Part shown: positions 22,204 to 35,004 of the stretch, piece by piece
Layout: every line of letters begins with the position of its first letter
Numbering within the stretch: position 1 is the stretch's first letter
Assembly (NCBI GenBank): GCA_015179045.1
Contig: WHUZ01000017.1
Location: forward strand, 786,211-850,210
Direction of reading: 5' to 3'
Length of the DNA stretch: 64,000 nt
Source: Kalaharituber pfeilii
Lineage: Eukaryota > Ascomycota > Pezizomycetes > Pezizales > Pezizaceae
The notes under the pieces: generated by a model
The model's input: only the letters and a program-made list of their open reading frames with translations
Database searches by the model: none
What the model was told of the DNA's origin: nothing
Position numbers and translations under genes: made by a program

Positions 22204-25200
22204 TTATTCGTAAAAGCGATTGGGCGTAATTCGAGGCTTTGGTATATGACGTGGTTCGCGGCATGGTGGCGGCGGTGGCATAGAATGTGTCGTTTGGGTC
22301 AAACGGTGGCACTTTATCATGGCATCGTTTAGTAGAGGCGACAGCGTGGTTTGTGATACCAGATTGAAATCAACTCTACCATCTGCCAGCAGCAGTTCGA
22401 CCACCTTCGCATGTCCCTGGCGAGCTGCGGTATGCAATGGGGTCCAGCCATCTTTGTCAGCCATATTGACTTCAACTCGCTCGTCTGCCAGCAGCAGTTC
22501 GACAACTTTTTCATGCCCCTGCTGAGCCGCTGCATGCAGCGGTGTACAATTTTCCTTGGAAGCCATATTGACGTCAACTCTGTTGTCTGCTAGCAGCATC
22601 TTAACTGCTTTGTCACGTCCATTCCAAGCAGCTGTATTAAGTGGTGTCCAGCCATCGTTGGCAGCAATATTGACATCAAGTCTTTCCTCTCCCAGCAGCA
22701 ATTCAATTACCTTATCTTGTCCCCGACGAGCTGCTGTATATAGTGGTGTCCAACCATTTTTGTCAGCTTTATTGACCTCAACTCTGTTGTCTGCCAGCAG
22801 CAGTTCGACAACCTTATCATGCCCTTGCTGAGCCGCTGCATGCAAGGGTGTACAATCATCCTTGGAAGCCATATTGACGTCAACTCTGTTGTCTGCTAGA
22901 AGCAGCTCTACCACCTTCTCATGTCCATTCCAAGTTGCTGTATTCAGTGGTGTCCAGCCATTTACGGAAGCCAGATTGACATCAACTCTACCGTCCGACA
23001 ACAGCAATTCGACAACATTATCATGCCCCTGACCAGCCGCTGTATGCAGTGGTGTCCAACCATCTTTGTCAGCTATATTAATGTCGACCTTCTGATTCGC
23101 TAGCAGCAGCTCGACCACCTTGCCATGCCCATTGTACGCCGCTGCCCAGAGAGGAGTGATATTTCTCATACAGGATCCAATTGTATCCTCAATGGAACTT
23201 ATGTTGATATCTTTGGCTGTAACCCAAAGTCGTTTGAGAATGTCCACATTTCCACTCCACGCTGTCGCTGTTAAACATAGTCTCAGGCTTGATTCAGGGA
23301 GGGACGGAATAAAGTTTCGATCTCGTAGAATGAACCCTTTGACTAATGCTCTTAAATCAAAGACTACTGCTGCCACAAAAACTGATCCACAACCGGATGC
23401 TGCATGAATATGCTGACCTAATGTTGAATCTCGCAGCGATGGATAGTTGTCAAACTCCCAGAACGTACTAAATATTTGGTAGTATGGCAGGCCCTTCGGG
23501 TATCCTGCAGAGCTTTCCCGACGAAAGTACTCGTATAGTTTATTTTTGATACAATCCTTTGAGCCTTTAGAGGCATGGACCCCCCAATAGCAAAAAGAGT
23601 ATGACAAGAAAGGGAAATCGCCGCTCAGATTCTTACCATCCCACTTAGCATCCTGGTATGCTTTACCTCGGTCCATTGTTAGGTATGTCAGACATACAAG
23701 TGTGATCATGGAGTGTACTTCAGCAATTAGTTCGGTGGGTGAAGTTGGTTTATGGGTACCTGAGAACAATAGATCTGGATGTTTCTCAAAAAACTCTCTG
23801 GCAGTATGGTGAATGAAGCGGACAATAAACCTATTCCTAACGGCAGGGTTCAGATTATGTTAGCTTCAATTTCTTTTATTCAATGTTTTAAATCGGGACC
23901 ACACTGGTATTGTGACTGTTATTTTCAATTCCCTTTTACACAGGAGGTTCTGGGGATTTCCACTTTTATCTGTTAATGTCACTGTCATTTTCACTTCCCC
24001 TGCACACAGGAGTCTCCGGGGAGTTCAACTTTTATTTCTGACTTCCTTTTTAGTTTTATATATAACTAAATATCGCCATAGCCCTTAGGGCGGCATGCGA
24101 TTAATGATATTAAAAAAAAAAAAAAAAAGTTTTAAATCATTACTTACGCTTTATTCTGTGCAGGGTCTCTATGCTCTTCCTCAATCAGCAAACCTCCACA
24201 GTGGGAAAGCAAGTACGCTTTCTCCACTCTGTCATCCTTGTCAAAGCCAGAATCCTCATGGGTAGCAACTGCATCCAAAAGTGCTTCAGGCTCTAGCCAG
24301 TCTAAGGTAAATGTGACTAGCAGAAAAGCTTTCTGGATTGTTTTCCAGAATTCTAGGTTCTGCTCCTTAATGCGCAAAATGGTATCACGATAGGTACACT
24401 CTAAACCTTTAGGGAGATGACTCAAGGCCTCCTTTAGCTTCTTGCGGCTATGTGTATTGGCAATGAAGGCAATATGAAGTTGAGCAATCAAGAACCTTGA
24501 AGTCGATATACTGGTATTAGCAAGAGGATCAGAGTAGTAGAAAACAAGAGAATGCTTACATCCCAGATGCCTGCTCTAAAATTCTCTCAATAACCTCATT
24601 CCAAAGTTCACGGTCAGCACAGACAAGATTGTAAAGATTTTCGCCCGTTTTTGAGAATCCTTCAATTCTTTCATTCAGATACAGCCTGACATCACTATCT
24701 TTGGCTCTTATTTCCAGGCTTGAGCAACCTTTTTCTGTGAAGAATTTACCAGTGCCACAGTTTGGTCGAGACGTTGTGAAAAGCTGTATATTGCTGCAAG
24801 AGTGAATGAGATCAAATAAATGGATACGCAATAGTTCATGCTGATGGGGACATTCATCCAATGCATCTACCACCAGAAAGACGTTCTCCAGAGCTGAAGC
24901 ACATTTTTTGATCCGATCTAAAACCTCGTTGATAGGCAGAAAGCGTTGCTCTTGCTCCCAATATTCAGTATAGAGCTTGCTGATATCCGGTGTAATATAG
25001 CATTGCTTTTCCAGTTGGCGCAAAATGCTTCCAAGAAGGTTAGGCAGGGTCTGCACTTGTCGGTCACCATAATTGCAATATAGAAAAGCAAGTCCCACCG
25101 GTTTATTGCTGCAGCACTGATCCTTCAAGTATTTAATCACAAGAGATCTAAAGAAACGTTTTGCTCAATGTATGGCATAGGGTAAAAAGGCTTTCGGAGG

Positions 25201-26680
25201 GGGATATACGTTAGTGTAGTCTTTCCCGCACCAGCTGTAGAATAGTCAGCTCCTTCGGTCACTTTGCTGCTTTGAATGATAGGACACTAACGCATTCCGT
25301 AACAAAATAATGCCTGGAATTCCCCTTGAAACCATTTGGTAAATTTTTCATCCCTGAGGAGCCACGTTCCGGTACCAGGCTTGAGGTTCGCATACAAATT
25401 ATCTTGTACACTCCAAAACGTTAATGGTGATAGCCATTCATATGCTTTTCCTCTGAAATCACCTATTCCACAAAAAGGGCTTAGCTACCTGAGCGACACG
25501 ATTCACGAAACTCCCTGGGATTTACAGAGTTTTCATACCTTCCAGCTTGTGGTGCATCTTAACTACAACAGTTCTGGCTTCTACTGCAACTTTTCTGATG
25601 TATGAAACGCTAATATCAGCGCTGACCAGCTATGGCAATTGAACTCAACTTGAGACACATGTATCGCATTTGTCTGAGGCAAGGTTCATTGACGAGAAAT
25701 GATACATACCTCACTTCTCCAACATCGTTGCTAGTGTCGGCAATTCCAACTCAGTCCCTCACTTTAAGAATATGGGCGAGTTAATTCCATACCTTACTAT
25801 TCCCACACTATTGTCTATGTCTGTCACTTTATGAAGTATATCAAACGATGTCTCCCTAGCAGAATTGCGAAGAATAGTCAGCATAATTATTGACCTACGA
25901 TCTATCAACTTCGTTCATGGTGTATTACATGTGTTCCAGCTGCTGCATTTTCTGTAGGATGCTCGTAATCTTTTCAAGTAGCTGCAAGAGCTCTTCGAAT
26001 TCATCCTCCTGGAATGGCCATATCCATCGATTCACCAGTGTTCTGATGGTAGAAGACTTTTCCGCTGCAACAGTGGAGGTAAAAAAAGACTGGAAGCTCT
26101 TTGACCCAGTTCTGGATTGTGGCACATCAAGCCCATTGATAGAACTCAGGTCACTTCGAGACTCCTTACTACCAGTCCTAAAACCTAGGGTTGGGAACGG
26201 AATCAATTTCTTAATAAAGTCTCTCTTTCGTCGTCTCCTAATACCAGGAGCATTGAGCGACCTTGTCCCAGAGGCTGCATCCACACCGAGATCACTAATA
26301 ATAGTTGAGCCTCCCGTAGATATAATGGAGCTTGCGTCCGTGATATCGATGGTGATGCTAGTTTGATCCTCAATAATTGCCGAGCGTTGCGCCTCAACCG
26401 TAATCGCAGGTTGCCTCAGGAACTTTTGTAGCTTTGGATCTTGAAGAATTGCATGTAGTCTCTCGAGGACAACGCGCTGCTGCTCGAGGCTCTGCTGCAC
26501 TTTGTCTGAAATTTGGTTATTTTTCTTTCTGTCCGCTACCTGCTGTGCGTATTTTATATATAGGTTGAAATGCTCAATGAGTGCTTTCCGAGACTCTGGG
26601 GCATCCTGAACGTTCTGAAGATATTGAACTAGTTGAATTGCTAGTGGCACAATACTGAACACAAGTCCTGAGATATCCAT
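22204..26680 (-). CDS. NLR-like receptor: N-terminal domain, NACHT, ankyrin repeats (nine exons)
   Basis: Predicted exons are 26680-25929, 25855-25793, 25730-25710, 25609-25526, 25452-25292, 25234-25210, 25147-24560, 24495-24148 and 23836-22204. Phases agree at every junction and the product is 1,224 aa. Residues 1-251 form an N-terminal STAND-type region. The WLSPLTFWSVQ segment (near 310) precedes the nucleotide-binding domain, which has Walker A GMPGAGKTTLTS (about 358-369, itself assembled by splicing), Walker B VFLVVDALDEC (about 458) and sensor LFTTSRP (about 490). The FIVRFIHHTAREFF region follows. Eight 34-residue ankyrin repeats occupy about 905-1173 (22357-23163). Such NLRs act as cytosolic oligomerising sensors in fungal non-self recognition; its ligand is unknown. 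The last intron (24147-23837, 311 bp) is enlarged by a retroposon. The exons at 25855-25526 are the least certain. Confidence 0.8.
23895..24128 (+). mobile_element. Retroposon (family A) inside the last NLR intron
   Basis: A 234-bp insertion ends in the family A 3' module and a poly(A) run. It is flanked by perfect 10-bp duplications GTTTTAAATC at 23885-23894 and 24129-24138. It inserted antisense to the NLR gene. Removing it and one duplication reduces the intron from 311 to 67 bp, the normal size here. Its 5' part contains two related blocks of about 80 bp that include ACACAGGAG. Confidence 0.85.
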
Positions 26681-28179
26681 GCCGAGTGGGCTATTCAGTT
26701 AGTGTGAGTTAAAGTTATTTATGTCTAGAACGACGGATTTGGGAGTCACTGAACGTGGAAGAATTTTTGGTCAGATGAACACCTAATTCCCCGCAAGGCG
26801 GAAGTGCCTCAAGAGTAGAAAAAGAAAATAAACTCAAGCAATTACACGGACGAGCCTGAAGTGAACAGGGGCTAACTTCGCGCACCAATCAGGAATGCAT
26901 TTTCATATTGTGTGACGCAGCTGTTACAGTATGGAAAGCCCCACCTCATGACAGTGCTAGTCTGGCAGACTTTTCGGATACAGTGCTATGGGAACAAATT
27001 ATGAGCTGGGGATGCTTTCGACAGATTACAGTTCTCCAGCCAATTCTCTTCAAATGGCCTTGGATTGGGTGCACGAGACCAAGACACGTAGTCAAGCGGT
27101 ACCCTTCTGCCAAATTAACAGCAAGTCAACCGCTTTGGATTTTTGACTACCTAGGCTTCGGCATATATTTTCCGTAGATGTACATGCATTGTATGTTTGT
27201 TTGTTTTTGTTTTATTATTTTTCACGTTGTTTCTGGGGACTGTCAAGTGCTACCGCATCCAACAATGTCCAGTCATCTTTCAGCATCCCCAACCTATTGG
27301 TACAGCAGATTCTTGCGGATTGCTTTGATGACCAAAATTACTGCTACTTGAGGCAAGCTACTCATATTGGCAATGAATAGGTCTTGTGATTGCACAGTGC
27401 AACACAGTTGGGCTGTCCAATTGGCAAGCTTGCTTGCTTGTAGATCAGTGGGGATGCAGCTGGCGCGACTGGCAGCGACAAGACAACTGGACTCACGTGC
27501 ACCGCCCTAGCTACGTACATAGCTTGCAAATACTTAAGTATTCAAAATTGCCGTTTTCGATATGAATACATAAGTATTTGTTCCGGGCTGCTCGTTGCTG
27601 TAGTCTGGGCCACTCGATAAGTTGCTGATTCACAATTTAGTCGAGGTAATTTCATCCTCCCAGCCATACTTGGCAGTAGAGATGAGAACGAAAAAATACA
27701 AGCGAACAATGGATGACTTCCCGTGGGCGCAGATTCACAGACCCAGATTCCTAGACCAAATTCTGTGCCAGACCCCGATTCCCGTGGCAACCACAAAATA
27801 AAATTTCCAGATTCCCAGATTCTCAAATTTGTCAGCACATCACGCGCCAGCGCTATTACAAAGGCAAGTACTTCATGCACCCATTATTGCATGCAAAATT
27901 ATCTACACCTATCGCTCACCCAACTACCACTTTTTAGCACTTCATAATGCTGCTTCAGTCAAATAAAACTGCTTTCATCGTTGTCGCATAATTCGAAGAC
28001 CCAATAGATTTAAGCAAATAATTAACAAAAGAGCTTCTTCCAACTCATCATCTGTTGAGTGGAGATATTTTGGCGTAGACGTTGTATTTCGGCGTAGATT
28101 CAAGGGTTTGATTTTGTGTTCTCGTGCCCAGACTATTATTTTCGGCCTTGTATTGAGGTTAGATATGCAAATTACAAGG
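26681..28179. other. Intergenic upstream of the NLR gene
   Basis: Likely promoter region of the leftward NLR gene near 26681-26900. The frames at 26908-27177 and 27542-27880 have no recognisable domain. At 28117-28136 there is an 18/20 match to the outer end of the Mutator-like inverted repeat without the remaining 56 bases. Confidence 0.45.
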
Positions 28180-29995
28180 TACTGTCGCTTACCTATTAGT
28201 GACCGAACACCTATTAGTGACCGATCTCTTGGCACTCCTCCTCATACAACTTCTACATGCAATATCTTCGGCGTCAAGCATGCTAGCAACATGAGGTAAA
28301 TTGCAGAATATACAGCAGGTGCACCTGAATATTTGGAGGTTATTTGATAGCCACACTTATATATACATCTTTTGTAATTCAATGATATGCAGAGCAAGTA
28401 TAGCATTCTACCCCCCTTGCATAGCGAAGGATAGCATACACTAAATACTATATAACTATCCTCAACTACAGCTCTTTGCACTCTCAAGTGACTATAGAAG
28501 AAGGGTAGCTCACCTAAATGATGGTAGAATAAGTCGCTGTGGATTTCTGTAGCCTCAAAAGCAGTTACCAAAATATCCGAAAGTGCCGGAAATGCTAAAG
28601 GTGCCAGTATGTCCTGCTGCACACATAATATACTCCACTGCAATGAATATACCACTCTAAAAGCAGCATTTCTATGCTCTTGATATAATCAATAGTGTTT
28701 TATATAACTAAAGTAGTAGATATATGATGAACCAATTCTTTAATTGCTATATTCTATCAGCAAGCACAAATTTATACCAATTGCTGCTACTTCAATATCA
28801 GAGTACCATTACTCTCTATAGACCTTGTCCTGAGTGCTCTACATATGTTAGTCCTCTGCGTAGCTCATATAGCACTCATTTATGTGACTGCGATGCCAGC
28901 GCCGGCACTCTCACCAGCACCGTCGCTAGTACTATCAGCTCATATATCACTTGCATATATGCATCCACTGACTGCCTACTGTATGGTTGTGGTAAACCTA
29001 TAACAAGACACTAACTACCCTGACAGAAGTCCTTGCAGCTAATTATACCTATAAGGCCATTATAGGATAGTATATATCCAGACACAATTCCGCTTATTAT
29101 ATTACTATAAGAAATACTAAATTTTTGTTAGTATTGCTCCCTATATCATTCTATATAGATGTACATGGCAGTAATACTATTATTCTTACCTCCTCTATCA
29201 ACTATGGTATATGCTATCAATGTTGATATAGTAAGAAGTTCATTTCATCAACTAATTCTGTCAGTTAGGTATATGCTATTATAGCCGTCAGGGTACTTCT
29301 ATACCAGCTAATTCTGCAGCTATATACTATCGTTGGTATAGATACCTATTAGGTCTACTAATCCTATTATCCTACTAGAGGCTGTCGCACTCATAAGAGT
29401 ATTTTTCCTAGCAATTAATATTATCAGTCCTGAAATATACTATACTATTCTTGAGGATGTTTTCCTAGTAGCCAACACTCCCAATTATATTACATACTAT
29501 CGTAATCATAAGAGTAGTCTTATAACTATTAATCCTGTTATTTTTAGTATATGTAGTTGCTTGTTGCAAGTAGTAGAAGAGCATATTGGAAGTTTTGGCA
29601 CTTCCGGCATTTTCGGCCATTTCAGTGACTGCTTTGAGGCTACCGAAATTCAGAGCAGCCTTATCCTATTACCATTTAAGTTAGCTATCTTCTTCTATAG
29701 CCACTTGAGAGTGTGAAGAGCTATAGTTGAGGAGAGTCATATAATATTTAGTGTATACTATCCTTCGCTATGCAAGGGGGGGGTAGAATGCTATACTTGC
29801 TCTGCATATCATTGAATTACAAAAGATGTATATATTGTGTGGCCATCAAATAACCTCCAAATATTCAGGTGCACCTGCTGTATATTCTGCAATTTACCTC
29901 ATGTTGCTAGCATGCCTGACGCCGAAGATATTGCATGTAGAAGTTGTACGAGGAGGAGTGCCAAGAGATCGGTCACTAATAGGTAAGCGACAGTA
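28180..29995. mobile_element. TA-flanked element with arms of about 440 bp (Tc1/mariner-like)
   Basis: The ends read TACTGTCGCTTACC at 28180-28193 and the complement at 29982-29995, so TA flanks both sides as in Tc1/mariner elements. The arms (about 28180-28640 and 29560-29995) are inverted, diverged copies that share the GTGACCGATCTCTTGGCAC region and the TGCAAGG...GGGTAGAATGC region. The 900-bp centre is A/T-rich and non-coding and holds an LTR relic near 28850-29012. A 137-codon minus-strand frame spans the left arm (28242-28655) without a recognised domain. It appears non-autonomous. Confidence 0.6.
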
Positions 29996-31064
29996 TGCAG
30001 TTTTAATTTTACGTTCCCTAACCCCTTTTGTTCGTCTGTGAGAAATTTCTGTGAATCTGGAATCTGGCAGAGGGGGGGGGGCGGGGGCTGCCAGATTTGA
30101 GAATCTGGACGGGGATTTGGAAATTTTTCTGGGCGATCGAGCACTGATAAGCCTGTGAATCTGTGAATCTGCGCCCAATGCTGTTCTCAAGCGCAGAAAA
30201 TCTCAGAATATAGGTATCCCGCTAGCAAGAATCATCGGAAAAGAAACAAACAGAAAAACCCAGGTGAATGTTAATCACTATCTATCTTCATTAAATCTAA
30301 TAAAGGTAAAGGAGAAATTGGCGAGAGTATTAAATTGTCATAATCCTCATTATTGACACATTGATTTTTGAAATTGCACATGTTTCTTTTTCTCCATTGT
30401 TACTTGCAGGCATAGGCATGGCGCCATGGCACCATTTACGGCAATGACGAATCGGATGATTTCGCACACACCTGCAGCGTGATGATGCGAACCACAAGAT
30501 CCTATGCAAGAGCATAAGTCTGAAGGTAACATGCCGGGGCTTAGCATAGCTTTAAAAACCACAATTTTTCCTGTAAGATTTGATATTATTAGTAAGTAAT
30601 TTGAATAGTAATGAGCCATAATATTGAAGCTGGAACAGCCGCCTTCTCCTATACCCATCGCCTCGCCACCACCCATCCGACAGCCCCATCCATCCCTTTC
30701 CCATCGCCTCTCCCACCGCCTCTTCACCACCTCCTTTCCCAGAATCCCTCCTCCGTCATCTCTCCGACCCCTTCTCCACCTTAATTAGTTTCGCGACAAC
30801 CTCTCCCATCACGCTTTCAACCTCCGAAAGCCTCTCCAACATTCTCGCTTCCATATATATCACGGTAGCCTTCCTCACCTCCGCCTCTCCTGCTGCATCT
30901 CCTACCGCTTCTCTTATGCCTGTCGCACCTCCTTTCTCACGATCTACCTATGTGGCTAGCTGAATAAATTAATTACTACCGTAAGATGTCGCGAATAAGA
31001 AAGTACATATCAGTGTTTAATAAAGTAGTGTACCATAAATAAGAACTGTCAATACGCTGACAAC
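29996..31064. other. Intergenic with pyrimidine-rich block
   Basis: No gene found. A G run lies at 30072-30080, and a CCACCTCC-type pyrimidine tract at about 30640-30930 resembles others in this window. GCTGACAAC at 31056-31064 is the target duplication of the next element. Confidence 0.5.
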
Positions 31065-31140
31065 TGTTCTCGTACCCAGACTCTATTGGCACGCTAAAAT
31101 AATTCGCGAAAGGAATAGAGTCTGGTGCCAAACTTCTCCG
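31065..31140 (+). repeat. Terminal inverted repeat, left, copy 2
   Basis: Identical over 76 bases to 4557-4632. The target duplication lies immediately upstream. Confidence 0.9.
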
Positions 31141-31429
31141 AGGTCTAGCTTACTTTTGCTCCGGTCCCGGAGCTGGTTAGCGCATGACACTAAAATAGCG
31201 CTGCATGGCGCTATTTTAGTGCAATGCTATGCAAATGATAGTCAGAATATTGAGAGATTTACTATCTAGACAGTATTTCTAGAAATACTTTCATATTTGC
31301 TAACATGTTTGCAACTTTAGCTAGATTTCTCAGTATAGTTTATATATTGTACCTTAATAGTACAGCCATTTTCATCTCCGATACCTATTGCTCTTCTCCG
31401 GAGCTTCATTTACCTGCTTTCTGCATTTG

Positions 31430-32600
31430 AAGTAGCCTTTATATAGTATATATATAAGTTTCTGTTCCAAAAGAGCACATGTCCGGAGATGAATTATGTG
31501 AGTTGTTACTTATTAGAGTAGGTCTAAAAGATTCCTAATTCCATCTCCGGTAATCTTAGTCCTTCTTATGGCTTACTCGGAGCAGTTGTTATGAGTTCAC
31601 CGTAACTGTAGGGTGGACGGAGTAGCCTTTATATAATATAAGTTTCTGCTCCGAAAGAGCACAACTGTAATGGATGGTGGTAAATGCAGAGAGTTACCGT
31701 CCGCCAGGCGAAAAAGACACTTGACCAGCGATACTCGCTAGTCCTCTGCGTAGCTCATATAGCATTCATTTTGCAACTGCGACGCCGGCGCCCGGCTGTC
31801 GCATATCGCCTATGTCGCATATGCATATACTGTATGTGTGCGCGCATCTACTGACCGCCCGCCCTACGGTTGCAGTGAATCCGTAATAACAACATGTCCG
31901 AAGATGAATAAGTGAGTTGGTACTTATTAGAGTAGGTCTAAAAGACTCCTAATTCCATCTCCGGCAACCTTAGTCTTTCTTGTGGCTTACTCGGAGCAGT
32001 TGCTATGGGTTCGCTATAACCGTACGGTAGAGTGGGCAGGGTAGCCTTTATATAGTACTTATACAAGTTTCTGCATACAACATGTCCGGAGATGAACATA
32101 TGAGTTGGTACTTATCAGAGTAGGTCTAAAAGACTCCTAATTCCATCTCCGGCAGCCTTAGTCCTTCTTGTGGCTTACTCGGAGCAGTTGTTATGAGTTG
32201 ACTGTAACCGTAGGGTGGACAGCCGGGAGTAGCCTTTATACAAGTTTCTGCTCCGAAAGAGCACAACATGTCCGGAGATGAACATATGAGTTGGTACTTA
32301 TCAGAGTAGGTCTAACAGACTCCTAACTCCATCTCCGGCAGCCTTAGTCCTTCTTGTGGCTTACTCGGAGCAATTGTTATGAGTTGACTGTAACCGTAGG
32401 GTGGACAGCCGGGAGTAGCCTTTATACAAGTTTCTGCTGCGAAAGAGCACAACATGTCCGAAGATGAATATGTGAGTTGGTACTTATCAGAGTAGATCTA
32501 AAAGATTCCTAATTCCATCTCCGGCAGCCTTAGTCCTTCTTGTGGCTTACTTGGAGCAGTTGTTATAGGTTCACCGTAACCGTAGGGTGGCAGTGGACGG
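31430..32600 (-). repeat. Array B, about five units, copy 2
   Basis: ACATGTCCGGAGATG-type markers lie near 31478, 31892, 32080, 32266 and 32452. One interval is enlarged by the nested solo LTR. Each unit again includes an LTR-end-like piece next to the octamers. Confidence 0.8.
31666..31888 (-). mobile_element. Solo LTR nested in array B, copy 2
   Basis: 223 bp between 5-bp duplications ACAAC at 31661-31665 and 31889-31893, the complement of the GTTGT duplication in copy 1. It is therefore the same insertion event, present before the two copies separated. Confidence 0.8.
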
Positions 32601-33174
32601 TTGGTAGATACACACGTGTATCCGAAATGCGCATATGCAATGCAGGCAATATGTGAGCCGAGTGGTAACAGCATCACAGTTGCATAAATATGCTATAAAT
32701 TCAGCTGATGATGCCTCATTGCTTGCCATACTATACCTGTTAAATTGTAATGAATTGGTCAGGTCGGGTCAGAGTCGGGATTCAGGGTTTAGGGTCCGGA
32801 TAGCAGGCGTCAGGGCGGATTCACAGCAGGCAGAGGCAGTCAGGCTATATGGTACAGAGAGGTAGATGTATTGAAAGCTTAATACAACTTGGGTAGAATA
32901 CAAGTTGTTGCGTGAGGGTTATAGAGAGTGGGGAGGGAGGGCCTCTTATATAGAGAGTCCTCATGGCCAAATTCCAATCCTTCGGGCAAGCAAACAAACA
33001 AGCAAGAGAAATGCATGGAAGACTAAACAAACAAGAGAAATACATGGAAGACTAAGGAAATAACTAGAACCAGGTGGAATTGTCAGGAATTTTCAGGAAC
33101 GAGCTCAGTGATACGTGTGCTGGTTGTCGGAGCTGGGAGGTCTCGGGTAAAGGGTCCACCGGGTCGGGGCATCG

Positions 33175-33651
33175 GGAAAATCTCCGGAGATGCTTTCACG
33201 TTCTCCGATGTGATTGCAACAGCCTTTAAACCAAATTTCTCAGTATGTTTCACCTATTATGCTATATTAGTATAAATATTTTCATCTCCGGTACATATTG
33301 CTCTTCTCCGGAGCTTCACTTACCTGATCCTCCATCAGCGATATCAACGGTGAAACGACTAGGATACTTTTACACTTCTCATATAAGAATGCGAGCACAA
33401 AAATAATATGACTTTCCATCATCAGTCTTTGTAATGCATAGCTGATCCTTGCCTTCCATCATGCATGCAGCAACTTCTACCTGCCATGCTAAAACTTTGA
33501 GTGGCAAGTCCCGGCTCAGGGCAGTCTGCCTAGCAACTTCACTAATTTGCATTCGTAAGTCCCCAACTTCCTTGATCTCCGATTCAACAAACAACCTTCC
33601 GGAGGAGACCTCTGCTAGTATTTCATCAATAGTATGCTCCTGTAAGGACAT
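33175..33651 (-). pseudogene. RecQ fragment, copy 2, frameshifted
   Basis: This is the counterpart of 7386-7860. The start and the first 80 or so codons are conserved. The P-loop-like TGDGKS is TDDGKS here, and an extra T near 33406 breaks the frame just after it. The intron and second exon (about 33255) are still recognisable on the minus strand. Confidence 0.75.
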
Positions 33652-33849
33652 CTCGCTATCTCCGGTACGCTTTCGCTCAGTGGTGCCGTCTTCGGAGATG
33701 ATTTTGTTCCATGGTGCATTCTTCTACTATGCAGAGATTTACACTTTGAGTACCGTAACCAAGCGCCAAGACAAATGCCAAGATCATGTTCAACTCACCT
33801 CTTTACACAGTCTTTACGTATTCGCCTCCTTCAACCACGCAAACTTCCC

Positions 33850-34800
33850 AACAGCATAGATAATGTTACCCAGAGTGACCTCGGAGATGGTGTGTAAAAT
33901 CTTTAGCATATTCAAAAGTAAATGGTACCCTTAGTTTCCATCTCCGGTGTTTTCAGGTCAATTCGGAGATGAATTCGTGTATCAGTGCTTATAACTCACC
34001 TCTTTACACAGTCCAGATGAGCCCGCCTCTCTCAACCACGCAAACTTCCCAACAGCATGGGAAGTGTTACTCAGAATGACCTCGGAGATGGTGTGTAATA
34101 TCTTTAGCATATGTAAAAGTAAATGGTACCCTTAGTTTCCATCTCCGGTGTTCTCAGGTCAATTCGGAGATGAATTAGTATGTCGGTGCTTGTCACTCAC
34201 CTCTTTACGTACCCGCCTGCCTCAACCACGCAAACTTCCCATGCTGAACCACGCAAACTTCCCAACAGCATGAGTAGTGTTACTCAGAATGACCTCGGAG
34301 ATGGTATGTAACATCTTTAGCATATGTAAAAGTAAATGGCACCCTTAGTTTCCATCTCCGGTGTTTTCAGGTCAATTCGGAGATGAATTAGTGTATCGCT
34401 GCTTGTAACTCACCTCTTTACGTACCCGCCTTCCTCAACCACGCAAACTTCCCAACAGCATGAGAAGTGTTACCCAGAATGACTTCGGAGATGGTGTGTA
34501 ACATCTTTAGCATATGTAAAAGTAAATGGTACCCTTAGTTTCCATCTCCGGTGTTTTCAGGTCAATTCGGAGATGAATTCGTGTATCGGTGCTTGTAACT
34601 CACCTCTTTACATAGTTCAGATGAGCCCGCCTCCCTCAAACACGCAAACTTCCCAACAGCATGAGAAGTGTTACCCAGAATGACCTCGGAGATGGTATGT
34701 AACATCTTTAGCATATGTAAAAGTAAATGGCACCCTTAGTTTCCATCTCCGGTGTTTTCAGGTCAATTCGGAGATGAATTAGTGTATCGGTGCTTGTACC
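33850..34800 (-). repeat. Array A, five units, copy 2
   Basis: CGGAGATGAATT marks units near 33965, 34168, 34379, 34569 and 34772 (about 190-211 bp apart). It has the same octamer layout as the seven-unit array of copy 1. Confidence 0.85.
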
Positions 34801-35004
34801 GACCGCCCTGTACCGATCACCACACGCGGGTTCACCGCAACCGTAGGGCGGGCGCACGCCGTCACATTGATATATTGAACTTTTTTTCTTTGTTTTTAAC
34901 ATCACGTAACAACGAGCTCAGCGATACCAACCGTCGCGTGTGCTGGTTGTCGGAGCTGGGAGGTCTCGGGTAAGGGGTCGGGAATCGGTTCATCACACTC
35001 TCGC

